The notes under the pieces: generated by a model | The model's database searches: none | Seen by the model: only the letters and a program-made list of their open reading frames with translations | Told to the model about the DNA's origin: nothing | Program-made: the position numbers and the translations under genes | Part shown: piece after piece, positions 1 to 7,657 of the stretch | Numbering within the stretch: position 1 is the stretch's first letter | Layout: every line of letters begins with the position of its first letter | Origin: Metabacillus bambusae | GTDB taxonomy: Bacteria > Bacillota > Bacilli > Bacillales > Bacillaceae | DNA length: 64,000 nucleotides | Direction: 5' to 3' | Assembly (NCBI RefSeq): GCF_017497975.1 | Contig: NZ_JAGDEL010000006.1 | Location: 124,001 to 188,000, forward strand

Positions 1-149
1 ATGAAAGAAGGAGGTGCTAGATCTGGACTTCCGATACTTAAATCAATTATCGGGGCACCTTCTGAAAGTTTTTGTTTTTTATATTGTGATAATTCACTAA
101 AAATTGATGGTTGAAAAGAGTGCATTCTATTTGATAATGTTATATTCAT
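1..149 (-). CDS. Class I/II aminotransferase, N-terminal part (runs off the left edge)
   Basis: The minus strand from an ATG at 149 encodes 49 residues to the window edge, beginning MNITLSNRMHSF and including the segment IIDLSIGSPDLAPPSF. PLP-dependent fold-type I aminotransferases, such as the LL-diaminopimelate aminotransferase/PatA group, carry this IDLSIGSPD block near their N-terminus, where it helps shape the substrate pocket. A GGGGGA ribosome binding site lies 5 bases before the ATG, so the start is well placed. The catalytic lysine and the rest of the protein are outside the window, so the substrate cannot be judged. Confidence 0.8.
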   Translation of the reverse strand, partial: MNITLSNRMHSFQPSIFSELSQYKKQKLSEGAPIIDLSIGSPDLAPPSF

Positions 150-373
150 CTGAATCCCCCACATATTTCCCGAGTACGGTATAGTTATATAATTATATTT
201 TTCTGAAAATAAGTGTATCACATTTAGCTATTATGCAGGTATGTGAATATTTATTAACTCCACTTAAATCGTCGTCTTTTTAACTGTTTTTCTATAACGG
301 ACAGGTGAACAAATGTGCATTTAGGTGATGAAAAAACGGAATGCCGAATGAATTTTTTGTCTTTTTTTGTCAT

Positions 374-474
374 GGCTGTTTTCGCAAACTTTGTTGCTAT
401 TTACCAAGGTGTACTGCGAGGTTGATTGCAGCAAGAGATGCTAGCTTTCCGCAGGGCGGGCGATGAGCCTCCTT
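374..474 (+). repeat. Truncated copy of MITE-like family 1
   Basis: This stretch begins GGCTGTTTTCGCAAAC and matches the first half of the complete copies at 43149-43366 and 59532-59744. The match ends abruptly after GAGCCTCC, so the other half and its target duplication are missing. A short ORF that starts inside it is a by-product of the repeat. Confidence 0.8.
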
Positions 475-479
475 CTAAA

Positions 480-1021
480 AATATGAAGTCGATCCAATAC
501 CCCTACATGCCTGAAAAAGGAATGATTAAAAGTGATGAACTTAAAATTCACCAAGCCTTACACGCCTGCTACTTTGAAGGCTTCTTGAAATTTATCGAAT
601 ATAGGAGTCAATGCCTGAAATATTAAAAACACAAATTATGACAATAGTTCAGAAGCATGTCTAGGAAACAGATGAGTGAAACAGCAAAGAACGTCAACAA
701 TTCGAGCAGGAAATAGAAATCTGGAAAGCAAGTCCAAAGCGTGAAATTCAAGAATGACTGACAACCGAGCAGGTTGTAGAAGCAACTGCAATGATTGTTG
801 AGCACCGCACCCTGTGGCTGAGTTGAAGATGAAACTAGGCGATACACACACATATCAAGGGGTTGCTTGCTGATTTTGGTGAGAATTTTCATTTAGGGAA
901 GATTAATGGGCGGTATGTGCTGCTTCTTGAGAAGGATATGATTGAGTTTGAGAAGGGTGTTTCGCCGATAGAGTTTCATAAGCCGGATGAGTTGCGCGAG
1001 TTTATTGAAAAAGATTACTAA
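480..1021 (+). pseudogene. Decayed coding debris, unrecognised
   Basis: Several plus-strand stretches look protein-like but are interrupted by stops. One around 615-830 reads as a charged helix (KERQQFEQEIEIWK region) with three or more in-frame stops. Another, ending at a stop at 1019-1021, encodes about 50 residues in one open frame (GLLADFGENFHLGKINGRYV, then a charged tail ending REFIEKDY) with no start codon or ribosome binding site. They look like remnants of phage or plasmid-type genes. I cannot name the family. They sit beside a truncated repeat and upstream of the broken replication module, consistent with an eroded mobile element. Confidence 0.45.
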
Positions 1022-1135
1022 AAGTAGTGTTGGAGAGTAAGGTATATGTTAAGATTTTAGAGGAATTGTGACCACTAATGTGACCGCTGTTGTGACCAAT
1101 AAAGCCGAATTTTCATTCTAAATGTTGTCAGAACT

Positions 1136-1177
1136 AAAAACCCGCTCATTTTCCCAAAATGAAATAAGCGGGTTTTT
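1136..1177 (-). terminator. Rho-independent terminator downstream of gerQ
   Basis: AACCCGCT and AGCGGGTT form a GC-rich stem with an inner CATTTT/AAAATG stem. A-runs and T-runs flank both sides, so it can work in either direction. It lies just past the gerQ stop. Confidence 0.85.
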
Positions 1178-1190
1178 GCGTTCTACAAAT

Positions 1191-1655
1191 TTACTCCGAT
1201 GTCGTCAGGGACGCCTGGACTTCCGGATTAATTTCCGCCTGAGGATAGTTAATTTGTTCATCGAATTCTACCCAGTCGAGATTTGCCATCATCAGCAGGT
1301 AGCGTTTACCGCTGGACGGGTCGCTAATGATGATGTGGTCCCGACCAGCAGTTTCTACGCGCCCGCGGTAAACCATTGAATTCCATTTGTTGTTACCTTG
1401 GTAAGTAAAGTAGAATGTACCGACCTTACCTTTGTTGAAGCGTAGGATATTTTCGATAAATGATTCTTCCATCATGCCTGCCGGAAGTTGCTGTCCAGTC
1501 CCCATCGGGACCACTGGGGCGGCATACGCGGGCCCAGAAGGCATAGTCGCCGGGAAGCCGCCAGATTGTTGTGCGACACTGCCCCGCATCATGGAAGATG
1601 GATAAAAACCAGGATAATAATTCATTGGATAATTAATAGAATCTCCACAAGTCAT
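1191..1655 (-). CDS. gerQ: Spore coat protein GerQ
   Basis: The protein has 154 residues. Its N-terminal ~55 residues are rich in Tyr, Pro, Gln and Met. A conserved C-terminal domain follows (SFIENILRFNKGKVGTFYFT, then GRDHIIISDPSSGKRYLLMM). This is the GerQ (YwdL) signature. In Bacillus, GerQ is an inner-coat protein that is cross-linked by transglutaminase Tgl and is needed for CwlJ to localise and act in cortex lysis. The gene follows a cwlJ-family gene by 23 bp on the same strand, the usual operon order. The ribosome binding site (AAAAGGAG) is about 11 bases from the ATG, a somewhat long spacing. The region is visibly richer in G+C than its surroundings, which may mean it was acquired or re-acquired. 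Confidence 0.92.
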   Translation of the reverse strand: MTCGDSINYPMNYYPGFYPSSMMRGSVAQQSGGFPATMPSGPAYAAPVVPMGTGQQLPAGMMEESFIENILRFNKGKVGTFYFTYQGNNKWNSMVYRGRVETAGRDHIIISDPSSGKRYLLMMANLDWVEFDEQINYPQAEINPEVQASLTTSE

Positions 1656-1678
1656 GAGATAATAAGCTCCTTTTTAAG

Positions 1679-2155
1679 TTATCTATAAAACTCTTCGCAA
1701 TAGCCCGGTACAGCGATATAGAAACAATGATTCTTATGCGCAAAGTCAAACTTAGTCATGGGGGATCTTGGCATTGTGGCGGTACAAGCAGCTCGGTATT
1801 TTTTCCCCGGACTAGGGTTAAAAAACCACAAACTCATTCTGGACCGAGGTTCCCTATGACCATGCAACAAATTCCTTGCCCTCTGTAGGTCAGCTTCGTT
1901 GGGACGTTGTGTATACAATGTTCCATTTAAGACGGGTTCGAAGTGAGGTATTCCAGTTCCAGGTATGGTTTGATAAATCGCATGTCTGATATTGCGCAAC
2001 CCTCTGAAGTCAGGTGCACAGTCAGCCTCGACCCGATTTGCCACAACCGTTCCCACCATGTTCATCCCTTGTGCTCCTTCACCGATCGCTTCCGCTGTCA
2101 TGAGCCTCGCTAACTCCTCCACGTCACGTGAAGTATGTTTTATTCGTCTACCCAC
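1679..2155 (-). CDS. CwlJ-family cortex hydrolase (divergent paralogue, gerQ-linked)
   Basis: The product is 158 residues of the SleB/CwlJ Hydrolase_2 fold. It has no signal peptide, as usual for CwlJ. The conserved acidic start of the domain (ARLMTAEAIGEGAQG), VVANRV and a C-terminal NHCFYI stretch are visible. These enzymes degrade the muramic-delta-lactam cortex peptidoglycan during germination. The start is GTG, with GGGAGTGAG just upstream. Identity to classic CwlJ is clearly lower than that of the second copy at 6947-7375, although this one holds the classic gerQ-linked position. It resembles the two-CwlJ arrangement known in some Bacillus species. Which copy depends on the neighbouring GerQ is not decidable from sequence. 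Confidence 0.85.
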   Translation of the reverse strand: MGRRIKHTSRDVEELARLMTAEAIGEGAQGMNMVGTVVANRVEADCAPDFRGLRNIRHAIYQTIPGTGIPHFEPVLNGTLYTQRPNEADLQRARNLLHGHREPRSRMSLWFFNPSPGKKYRAACTATMPRSPMTKFDFAHKNHCFYIAVPGYCEEFYR

Positions 2156-2274
2156 TTTCTCACTCCCTTCGGCTTATACAAGTAACTTATTGCATGAAGC
2201 TGGTTTTGGTAACTTGCCTATCAGCCCAAACTCTGGAAATTGCATCTTCAACGAAAAGAGTCTTGTCCTATTCC

Positions 2275-2732
2275 CTAGATTTTCTCTACACCTTGAGTCA
2301 TGCAACTAAATTTTGTAATTCCATAGTCAGGTGAGACCACTTTAAATTGATCCCTGTAAACAGGATCTAATTGACTGTAGTTTGAAGATCTTGGTACATG
2401 AATGAGAAATTTATCAATCTTAACCTCGTTATATTTATTCACCTTCTCAGACGCTACGGTTAAAATGTTTCTCTTTTCCCGTTCCTTCCAAAGATCAAGA
2501 ATGAGCTTCTCTATTTCTTCGAATTTCTCAAGATCCGCATACGATTCCTGCTCCGAGAAGTAAGACATCCGCCGAATGAATGAAGGTCTGGTAAGGTCGT
2601 CAACGTGATTAAATCAACATACTTACCTGTTCGTTTTAATTCCACCATTCTTCGCATTAATTCTTTATGCATTGTGCTTTCTAGCTGTTCAGGTTGAATA
2701 ATGGTACCCTTGAGTATGCATTCTGCCTTCAT
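2275..2732 (-). pseudogene. DnaB-like helicase N-terminal fragment, frameshifted
   Basis: The frame from ATG 2732 (MKAECILKGTII, ELMRRMVELKRTGKYVDLIT, LPDLHSFGG) resembles the N-terminal domain of phage-type replicative DNA helicases. At about 2569 the reading frame breaks. The expected continuation (MSYFSEQESYADLEKFEEIE, then LWKEREKRNILT) resumes in another frame and runs to 2275. A single-base deletion explains the break. The RecA-like ATPase core of DnaB is absent, and the last ~45 residues do not look like DnaB, so the gene is also truncated or recombined. It follows the DnaD-like gene with overlapping ends, the usual order of a phage replication module. Confidence 0.7.
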
Positions 2733-2740
2733 CAAGCTTC

Positions 2741-3753
2741 CTAAGAACGCTTTTTCACATACTCATCCTCTTCACCTGCTGTTAGATCAAGTTCAACCCC
2801 ACTTGGGATCACTCTTTCAGATGGAACCGATTCAGTTGTTTGCCTATACTTTGGGTCAGGCTTTTGGTTCTCTTGATAAGAGTCAATTTCTTCAACGGAC
2901 AGTAAAGATCATTTCCCCAGTTTTTTAAGTTACCAGCCATATAGTTCAGCTCCCGCTTGTTATTAGCACAGGCAATTGTCATGGCTTTTAAGATTAGATC
3001 TTTCGCCTGTAAAAGGCTAGAATCATTTAACCAAGTTAACAGCTGCTGTTTAGCATTCACGTTTGAAAAACCAAATCTATTGTTGTCCCAAAACTCAACG
3101 ATTTCTGTCACATCGTTTGTTTTTTGATTTTGTGGTTGATCCTCTATGTATGGATTATTCTCTATATTTGGGTTAAAAGCTTTTTGTTGTTGTTGTTTTT
3201 GTTTTTCTTTTTCTTTTTGTCCCCGTATCGTATAACGAGACACAGACGTATCGTTAACATCTTCATCCGTATCTGGATATGTATCCTGTTCATTTCGATC
3301 TTTCATATCCTTGTCAGAGGACAATCTTTCAGGCTCACAAAAAGATTCATATAGGCTACGAATCTCCTGTTTTTGAATGGATTCCAAAACATACGGAATA
3401 AGCGAGGTATCCTTAACCTCTTTTAATTCCGAAAAAATACAATCCATAACCGGTTTCCCCCCTTTACAAAGGTTATCTTTTCCCCAGTTTTTAATGGCTA
3501 GTTCTCTTGTCTCAGGATTGTAACGAATCAATTTATGATGCCGGGTGAATCGTTCCATTAGAGACTGAACACTCTCAATCGAATACCCCAAATCGAAAGC
3601 CATTTGTTTCTTCGTTATTTGATAGATTCCAATTTGAGTTGTATTGGGATTCGTAAGAAGATAAAGGTAAAAATACCTATCCTCCGGGGTCATCTCTTCT
3701 GAAACAACCGGATTCTTCCAAAAATCAGTACGCACAATTCGATATTTTGCCAT
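2741..3753 (-). pseudogene. Phage-type DnaD-like replication protein, frameshifted near its C-terminus
   Basis: ATG 3753 has GGGAAG about 8 bases upstream. The frame opens with MAKYRIVRTDFWKNPVV and a winged-helix region, then a polar linker with a K/E/Q run. The DnaD-like domain follows (FWDNNRFGFSNVNAKQQLL, NYMAGNLKNWG). After NWG near 2910 the open frame turns to unlike sequence. One base over, the expected tail (LLSVEEIDSYQENQKPDP, ending EEDEYVKKRS) continues to a stop at 2741. This is a one-base frameshift. Such proteins load the DnaB-like helicase at phage or plasmid origins. The unusually A-rich linker could also be hypermutable. Confidence 0.72.
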
Positions 3754-4104
3754 CTTAACCACTTCCCTTTCTTTTAAGAAGTTCTTTTCACTCTATATAT
3801 ACAAAGAAATGAAAGGAGAGTAGCGGATATTTCACATAAAAATGTAAATATTTTGTGATGGGAAAATTATATGTACATTACACTCTCTTATTAAGCTATT
3901 GAAATTAAAAAATTTGTATAATGTACTCATTTCCCAAATAAATAAAAACACTTTCAATCATCGTAAAAACAAGATTTGTGAGTGTTTTATGTTGGCAAAC
4001 GATCTCTATTTTTTCTACCATTTCCATTCTTACCTTAAAACTTGCTTTCCATTTTATACGTCTATGCGTAATGACAGGTAAGCACACAATATTTTTGTAT
4101 GAAT
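3754..4104. other. AT-rich intergenic stretch, no gene recognised
   Basis: I see nothing here beyond the promoter area of the DnaD-like gene. Two overlapping 60-residue frames on opposite strands lack ribosome binding sites and family resemblance. Confidence 0.5.
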
Positions 4105-4187
4105 TATGATAAATAAAAAACGTTCCTTACATTGTGTAAGAAACGTTGATAATTTGTTTTTTTACTTAATCAGATACCGGTGGGGGA
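4105..4187 (-). repeat. Duplicate of a tRNA 3' end plus terminator (copy 1)
   Basis: Read on the minus strand, this carries ACCGGTATCTGATTAAG (4187 side), then a hairpin with AACGTTTCTTAC and GTAAGGAACGTT arms (4119-4147) and a T-run. The same order, with small differences, occurs next to the tRNA-Leu remnant (copy 2, 4286-4379). Duplicated tRNA 3' ends with their terminators are typical of attachment sites. Confidence 0.65.
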
Positions 4188-4249
4188 CATTTCTTTTCTA
4201 ATTCTAATGATTTAAAAAATCTTTCAATCTCATCAATTTTTATATCCAT
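4166..4249 (-). pseudogene. C-terminal fragment of an unrecognised protein, fused to the tRNA-like 3' sequence
   Basis: From ATG 4249, 27 residues (IDEIERFFKSLELEKK region, ending CPPPVSD) are open to a stop at 4166. The frame also stays open upstream to about 4290, without a ribosome binding site. The last codons coincide with the tRNA 3'-like sequence shared with copy 2. The simplest reading is a gene end joined to the tRNA end by recombination. The function is unknown. Confidence 0.4.
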
Positions 4250-4285
4250 TGCAGCAGAATTCTCTTCAGGGAATTCTAATAATAT

Positions 4286-4379
4286 TTGTGATAAATAAAA
4301 AACTAAAAAACGTTCCTTACAATGAATAAGAAACGTTCTAGAAATTAGCTTTTCTAATCTTAATTAGATACCAGTGGTC
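4286..4379 (-). repeat. tRNA 3' end plus terminator (copy 2)
   Basis: The minus strand shows ACTGGTATCTAATTAAG from the end of the tRNA-Leu remnant. A hairpin with AACGTTTCTTA and TAAGGAACGTT arms (4309-4337) and a T-run follow. It matches copy 1 about 185 bp away. Confidence 0.65.
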
Positions 4380-4455
4380 GGGGTCTAACCGACACTCCTC
4401 ACGGAACACGATTTTGAGTCGTGCTCTTCTACCAATTTCTTTGAACCCTTGAGGT
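4369..4455 (-). pseudogene. tRNA-Leu(CAA) pseudogene
   Basis: The minus strand shows a D-arm (AATTGGTAGAAGAGC), an anticodon stem CACGA/TCGTG with loop CTCAAAA (anticodon CAA, leucine), a long variable arm (TTCCGTGAGGAG) typical of class II tRNAs, and a T-stem GTCGG/CCGAC. The T-loop reads TTAGACC instead of TTCGANN. The 5' strand of the acceptor stem does not pair with the 3' strand CACTGGT. A normal Bacillus tRNA-Leu(CAA) would pair there, so this copy is very likely non-functional and a functional one should exist elsewhere. Confidence 0.75.
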
Positions 4456-4524
4456 TAATAATCCTTTTATTGAAAAATGTTGACAAACCATTAGCTGCTT
4501 TAGTTTAAAAAAAGAAATCGAAGA

Positions 4525-5061
4525 TTACCTTTCATTTTTAAGCCTCCATTCAATTGCTTTCCGTTCCAAGTTTTCAATAAAATCACTTTTACCATTACTA
4601 TATCCTTCAATGTCTTTAGGGAATTCAAGTGCAAGGCTTTCCTTCAACTTTCCATACTCATCTGCGTCTTTTTTATGTGATCTAAGATAATCACGAACCG
4701 CCAAATGGCGTTCAATTTCTAAATGATTATTATATTGAAACATATGTATTTGATGTGTCCTGTTTTCTCCACCTTTTCTGAAATATCTTCTTCCTTTAAT
4801 CCCAAACTCTCCAAGTGGCTCATAACCTATTTCAATCATGTTTTCATTAAAATTATCAACATTTGTAATGTCTTTTACGATTGGCATTATATCGATGATT
4901 GGTTTAGCTTTCAAATCGGGCACTGCTGTACTGCCTATATGATGAATCTCTACAAGTTCATCTTTTAAAATCTCTCTAATTAATTTTGCTTCTTTTTTGA
5001 ATAATTGAGTCCAGTTTTCATTATAGTCTGTAATAATAATATTCATTGCTCGGTTCACCAT
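4525..5061 (-). CDS. GrpB family protein (UPF0157)
   Basis: The protein has 178 residues, close to the family's usual length. It shows the family pattern HIGSTAVPDLKAKPIIDIM, resembling the nucleotidyltransferase fold, then RRYFRKGG and HLAVRDYLRSHKKDADEYGKLK. GrpB proteins are cytoplasmic, related to nucleotidyltransferases, and of poorly defined role. I chose ATG 5061 because AAGGAGG lies 9 bases upstream. A longer in-frame extension overlaps the ribosome binding site. The gene stands alone between the tRNA remnant and a MITE-like element. Confidence 0.85.
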   Translation of the reverse strand: MVNRAMNIIITDYNENWTQLFKKEAKLIREILKDELVEIHHIGSTAVPDLKAKPIIDIMPIVKDITNVDNFNENMIEIGYEPLGEFGIKGRRYFRKGGENRTHQIHMFQYNNHLEIERHLAVRDYLRSHKKDADEYGKLKESLALEFPKDIEGYSNGKSDFIENLERKAIEWRLKNER

Positions 5062-5195
5062 TTTAAATTTACCTCCTTGTATCACTTCAACTAACCTCTT
5101 ATATAATCCAATATTCTATCATGATCCCGTTGTTGTCCATTGTTTTCACCTGTATGCAATAATGCACGAACAAGTATTCAGTTGTGTAAAATGAA

Positions 5196-5428
5196 GGCTC
5201 TCTTCTAAAAGATTGTTGTTTTTAATTATGTTCCTTGAACAAAAACTATTTAGGTTGATTGGAGCGGAAGGTGCGAGACTCCTGTGGGAGCAGCGGGACA
5301 GGTGAGACTTATGCAGGCGTTTACGCCGAAGAGGCTCACCGCCCGCCCCACGGAAAGCGAGCATCCTCTCGCTGCAATCAACTATTCCCAATACTTGTTA
5401 TATAGCAACAAAGTTTGTGCAAACAACC
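5196..5428 (-). mobile_element. MITE-like element family 1, complete copy with target duplication
   Basis: This 233-bp non-coding element is opposite in orientation to the copy at 43149. Its ends read GGCTCT... and ...GTGCAAACAACC. It is flanked by identical 8-bp repeats AAAATGAA (5188-5195 and 5429-5436), the footprint of a transposition event. The core is palindromic (GTTGATTG...CAATCAAC and GGTGAGAC...GGCTCACC). Short ORFs in it are artefacts. Confidence 0.85.
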
Positions 5429-5463
5429 AAAATGAAAAACAGACTTCTAAAGAAGAATTATAC

Positions 5464-5518
5464 AAAAAAGCACCCAATTGGTAGACTTTTTCTATGTCTA
5501 CTCTATAGGGTACTTTTT
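5464..5518 (-). terminator. Terminator of the SleB-like gene
   Basis: Nested stems AGTACCC/GGGTGCT and GTAGAC/GTCTAC are followed on the minus strand by a run of six T, just past the stop of the upstream gene. Confidence 0.75.
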
Positions 5519-5537
5519 AATATGCTGTACGCGCCCT

Positions 5538-6170
5538 TTAAATAGCAAATGCGTGATCTCCAATTGTCTTAACAACTTCACGAGTTAAAATCCAATCACT
5601 TGTTGCCGTTTCAGGGTTATAAAAGTAAAGTAACTCATCATTATTTTCTTGATCCGCTAAAGCTTCTTTAACAGCTTTATGCGCCTCTTTATCAGCATTT
5701 TCATTTATTGAACCATTTTGGACAGGTTCAAATGCATTCTTTTCATAAATAACTTCCTTAACTGTATCAGGAAATTCTTTGTGTTCAACGCGATTCAACA
5801 CAACTGTCGCAACTGCTACTTTACCTTCAAATGGCTCACCTTTTGCTTCTGCATGGACAAGACGAGCAAGCAATTTCTTTTCTTTGTTTGAGATTTCCAA
5901 AGAATTTTCTTTATCTGAGACATTTAAAGAGTTTTCTTTGTTTTCGATCAAGCTCTTTGAAATTTTTGCTTTTTCTTCCTCATTTATAAAACGTAAGTCG
6001 ATGGAGTCACTATCAACTTTTTCGATATCATATTTTTCCCATAATAATTTCAACGTGTCACCAGTCTGAATCGAACCTTCTGCTTGAGCATTTATTTTAG
6101 TTGTAGGAAATACTATATAAGACCCAATTACTAGTGTAATTGTGATCACTATGTTTAATAATTTTTTCAT
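5538..6170 (-). CDS. Secreted SleB/YkvT-like cell wall hydrolase
   Basis: The protein has 210 residues. An N-terminal signal segment (KKLLNIVITITLVIGSYIVF) is followed by a Lys/Glu/Asn/Ser-rich linker with near-repeated KENSL blocks (about residues 75-95). The Hydrolase_2 domain then begins at LLARLVHAEAKGEPFEGKVA and includes VVLNRV and the FYNPETATS region. The peptidoglycan-binding domain found at the front of SleB is missing, so it is closer to the shorter YkvT type. It would act on peptidoglycan outside the membrane, in the spore cortex or the vegetative wall. The ATG is preceded by AGGAGG. It is the second of three SleB/CwlJ-fold genes in about 6 kb. Confidence 0.85.
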   Translation of the reverse strand: MKKLLNIVITITLVIGSYIVFPTTKINAQAEGSIQTGDTLKLLWEKYDIEKVDSDSIDLRFINEEEKAKISKSLIENKENSLNVSDKENSLEISNKEKKLLARLVHAEAKGEPFEGKVAVATVVLNRVEHKEFPDTVKEVIYEKNAFEPVQNGSINENADKEAHKAVKEALADQENNDELLYFYNPETATSDWILTREVVKTIGDHAFAI

Positions 6171-6344
6171 TTTGATAACCTCCTGTTTGTTTTTTAGGAT
6201 AAAACAGGGCCATCTACAAGGCTAACAGGTTTACAAGAGGAACACATTAGTGAATTATTGGCAGATTTACCATTCGTGTATTTGTTAGGACTAAATTATG
6301 AATGCTTTCGAGTGGCAATAAGTACTGTTTCTAACATCAAAAAA

Positions 6345-6373
6345 ACAGGAGCGGTTTATCTATCGCACCTGTC
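6345..6373 (-). terminator. Terminator of the PC4-like gene
   Basis: ACAGGTGCG and CGCTCCTGT pair on the minus strand and are followed by seven T. The DNA between here and 6171 has short protein-like stretches on the plus strand (TRLTGLQEEHISELLADLPF) without a start, perhaps a decayed gene, but it is too short to assign. Confidence 0.7.
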
Positions 6374-6388
6374 CTTTTATCTTGCTTA

Positions 6389-6610
6389 TTATAAGTCCAT
6401 TCCATTCAAAATCTCTTTTAATTGAATTAACTCATCCTTAGATAATGTAATTCCCTTTCCCATCTTTTCGTTATCTTGATCCCAATCACGCAAATCATAT
6501 TTTGGCTCACGGTCATTCCAGCTCATTAGATTTAATTCCTTCTTCCATCCTTTTGCTCCTTCTGAAATTGTTCCAATCTTTTCTATTATTTCGAATTTTA
6601 AATTTGCCAT
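6389..6610 (-). CDS. PC4/YdbC-like ssDNA-binding protein
   Basis: This 73-residue protein starts MANLKFEIIEKIGTISE and contains the family block GWKKELNLMSWNDREPKYDL followed by RDWDQDNEKMGKGITL. It corresponds to the bacterial PC4/YdbC family, small dimeric proteins that bind single-stranded DNA. ATG 6610 gives the family's usual N-terminus and has GGAAGGG about 9 bases upstream. An ATG four codons earlier would sit directly on that site. It is monocistronic. Confidence 0.8.
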   Translation of the reverse strand: MANLKFEIIEKIGTISEGAKGWKKELNLMSWNDREPKYDLRDWDQDNEKMGKGITLSKDELIQLKEILNGMDL

Positions 6611-6705
6611 ATGTATCATCCCTTCCAACGGTATAAAAACATTTTCTCATAGTGGATTGACCTAGCACAATATCTCCTTCTCTTTAGAACATATTTTTAA
6701 AATTT

Positions 6706-6790
6706 GGTTCTGTCTTGGTTGCTGATTTCCGCTGCAGGCGTTTGCTTTCCGTGGGCGGTCTGGGTACTCTTCCGTCTAATTAATGGTGCA
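6706..6790 (+). repeat. Truncated copy of MITE-like family 2
   Basis: GGTTCTGTCTTGGTTG followed by TGATTTCCGCTGCAGGCGTT matches the left half of the copies at 34192-34285 and 60174-60263. The right terminal repeat is not visible, so it is a partial or decayed copy. Confidence 0.6.
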
Positions 6791-6946
6791 CTACCGCTCT
6801 ATTTTTTTGCATATATTTCTTTACTATGTAAAAAAAAGCTGACTTTAGCTCATTTTTTATCAGCTATAGCCAGCCTTTCGCTATCAATTCACTTTTTCTC
6901 TTGTTACTTTGCTACTCTTTTTCCATTTCTAAAATATACCTACATC

Positions 6947-7375
6947 TTAAAAAGTGTTATAAATATTCTCACATGTTTCTGCAGTTGGTTCATAAAAACA
7001 ATGAAGTTTGTAACGAGCGACGTGTGGCTGATTATACCATTGTGCTGGACAATCTCCTGGTGGCCTAAAGTACCATAAACTAAACCGTGCAGGCCAAAAT
7101 CTTTCTCCATTTATTACTCGACGGGCTAAACGTTTTTCACTTTCTCTTGCCCTTTGATAAAAATATCCCTTAATAGTGGCCTCGAATGCATGTGGTTGAT
7201 GAATCATACTCGGAATGGTTTTAAGTCCTTTAAAATCAGAACAATTTGCTCTAATACGATTAATTCCTACGTTGCCAACAAGCAGCATCCCTTGTACGCC
7301 CTCTCCTTCAGCTTCAGCCCTTAGTAATCTTGCCAAGAGGTCAATATCTGCTTCAGTAGCCTTAACAACTGCCAT
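6947..7375 (-). CDS. cwlJ: Spore cortex-lytic enzyme CwlJ
   Basis: The protein has 142 residues, matching the length I recall for B. subtilis CwlJ. The whole sequence is of canonical CwlJ type: LLARLLRAEAEGEGVQGMLL, GNVGINRIRANCSDFKGLKT, RFSLWYFRPPGDCPAQWYNQ and a CENIYNTF end. CwlJ is a coat-located cortex lytic enzyme that acts in Ca-DPA-triggered germination. ATG 7375 has GGAGG 6 bases upstream and gives the family N-terminus, so an upstream extension was rejected. Unlike the usual arrangement it is not next to gerQ. The gerQ-linked copy is the divergent one at 1679-2155. Confidence 0.93.
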   Translation of the reverse strand: MAVVKATEADIDLLARLLRAEAEGEGVQGMLLVGNVGINRIRANCSDFKGLKTIPSMIHQPHAFEATIKGYFYQRARESEKRLARRVINGERFWPARFSLWYFRPPGDCPAQWYNQPHVARYKLHCFYEPTAETCENIYNTF

Positions 7376-7657
7376 GTCACACCTCCATTTAGCATCTATA
7401 TTATAATATTGCCAATGAGCTAGGGTCATTACCAATAATAATCCTCATACAAACAGCAAATCAATCTAGGATCAAATAAGATGTCAATCAGTTGCGTATT
7501 TCTATAAAAAATTTATAGAAGGAATTTTTTTATAAATAAAGAATATTAAATCATGCTACAATTACAAAATAACGATCAAACTCTCTATATCCAAAAATGA
7601 AAGCGCTATATAGAGATCGATAAACGACTTAAAATATTGGTGAGGGGAAATAACTAC

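Noticed and set aside
426-626. 66-residue plus-strand ORF
   Set aside because: Its first third lies within the truncated family 1 repeat, it has no ribosome binding site, and no family resemblance. It was treated as repeat plus debris.
3899-4087. Overlapping 60-residue ORFs on both strands
   Set aside because: AT-rich sequence without ribosome binding sites or family resemblance.
5146-5484. Two ORFs on opposite strands around 5.1-5.5 kb
   Set aside because: Both are read through the MITE-like element. Similar frames appear in its other copies, and none has a ribosome binding site.
6704-7078. 124-residue hydrophobic plus-strand ORF
   Set aside because: It begins inside a MITE-like remnant and ends antisense to cwlJ. 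The hydrophobicity comes from T-rich DNA and there is no ribosome binding site.
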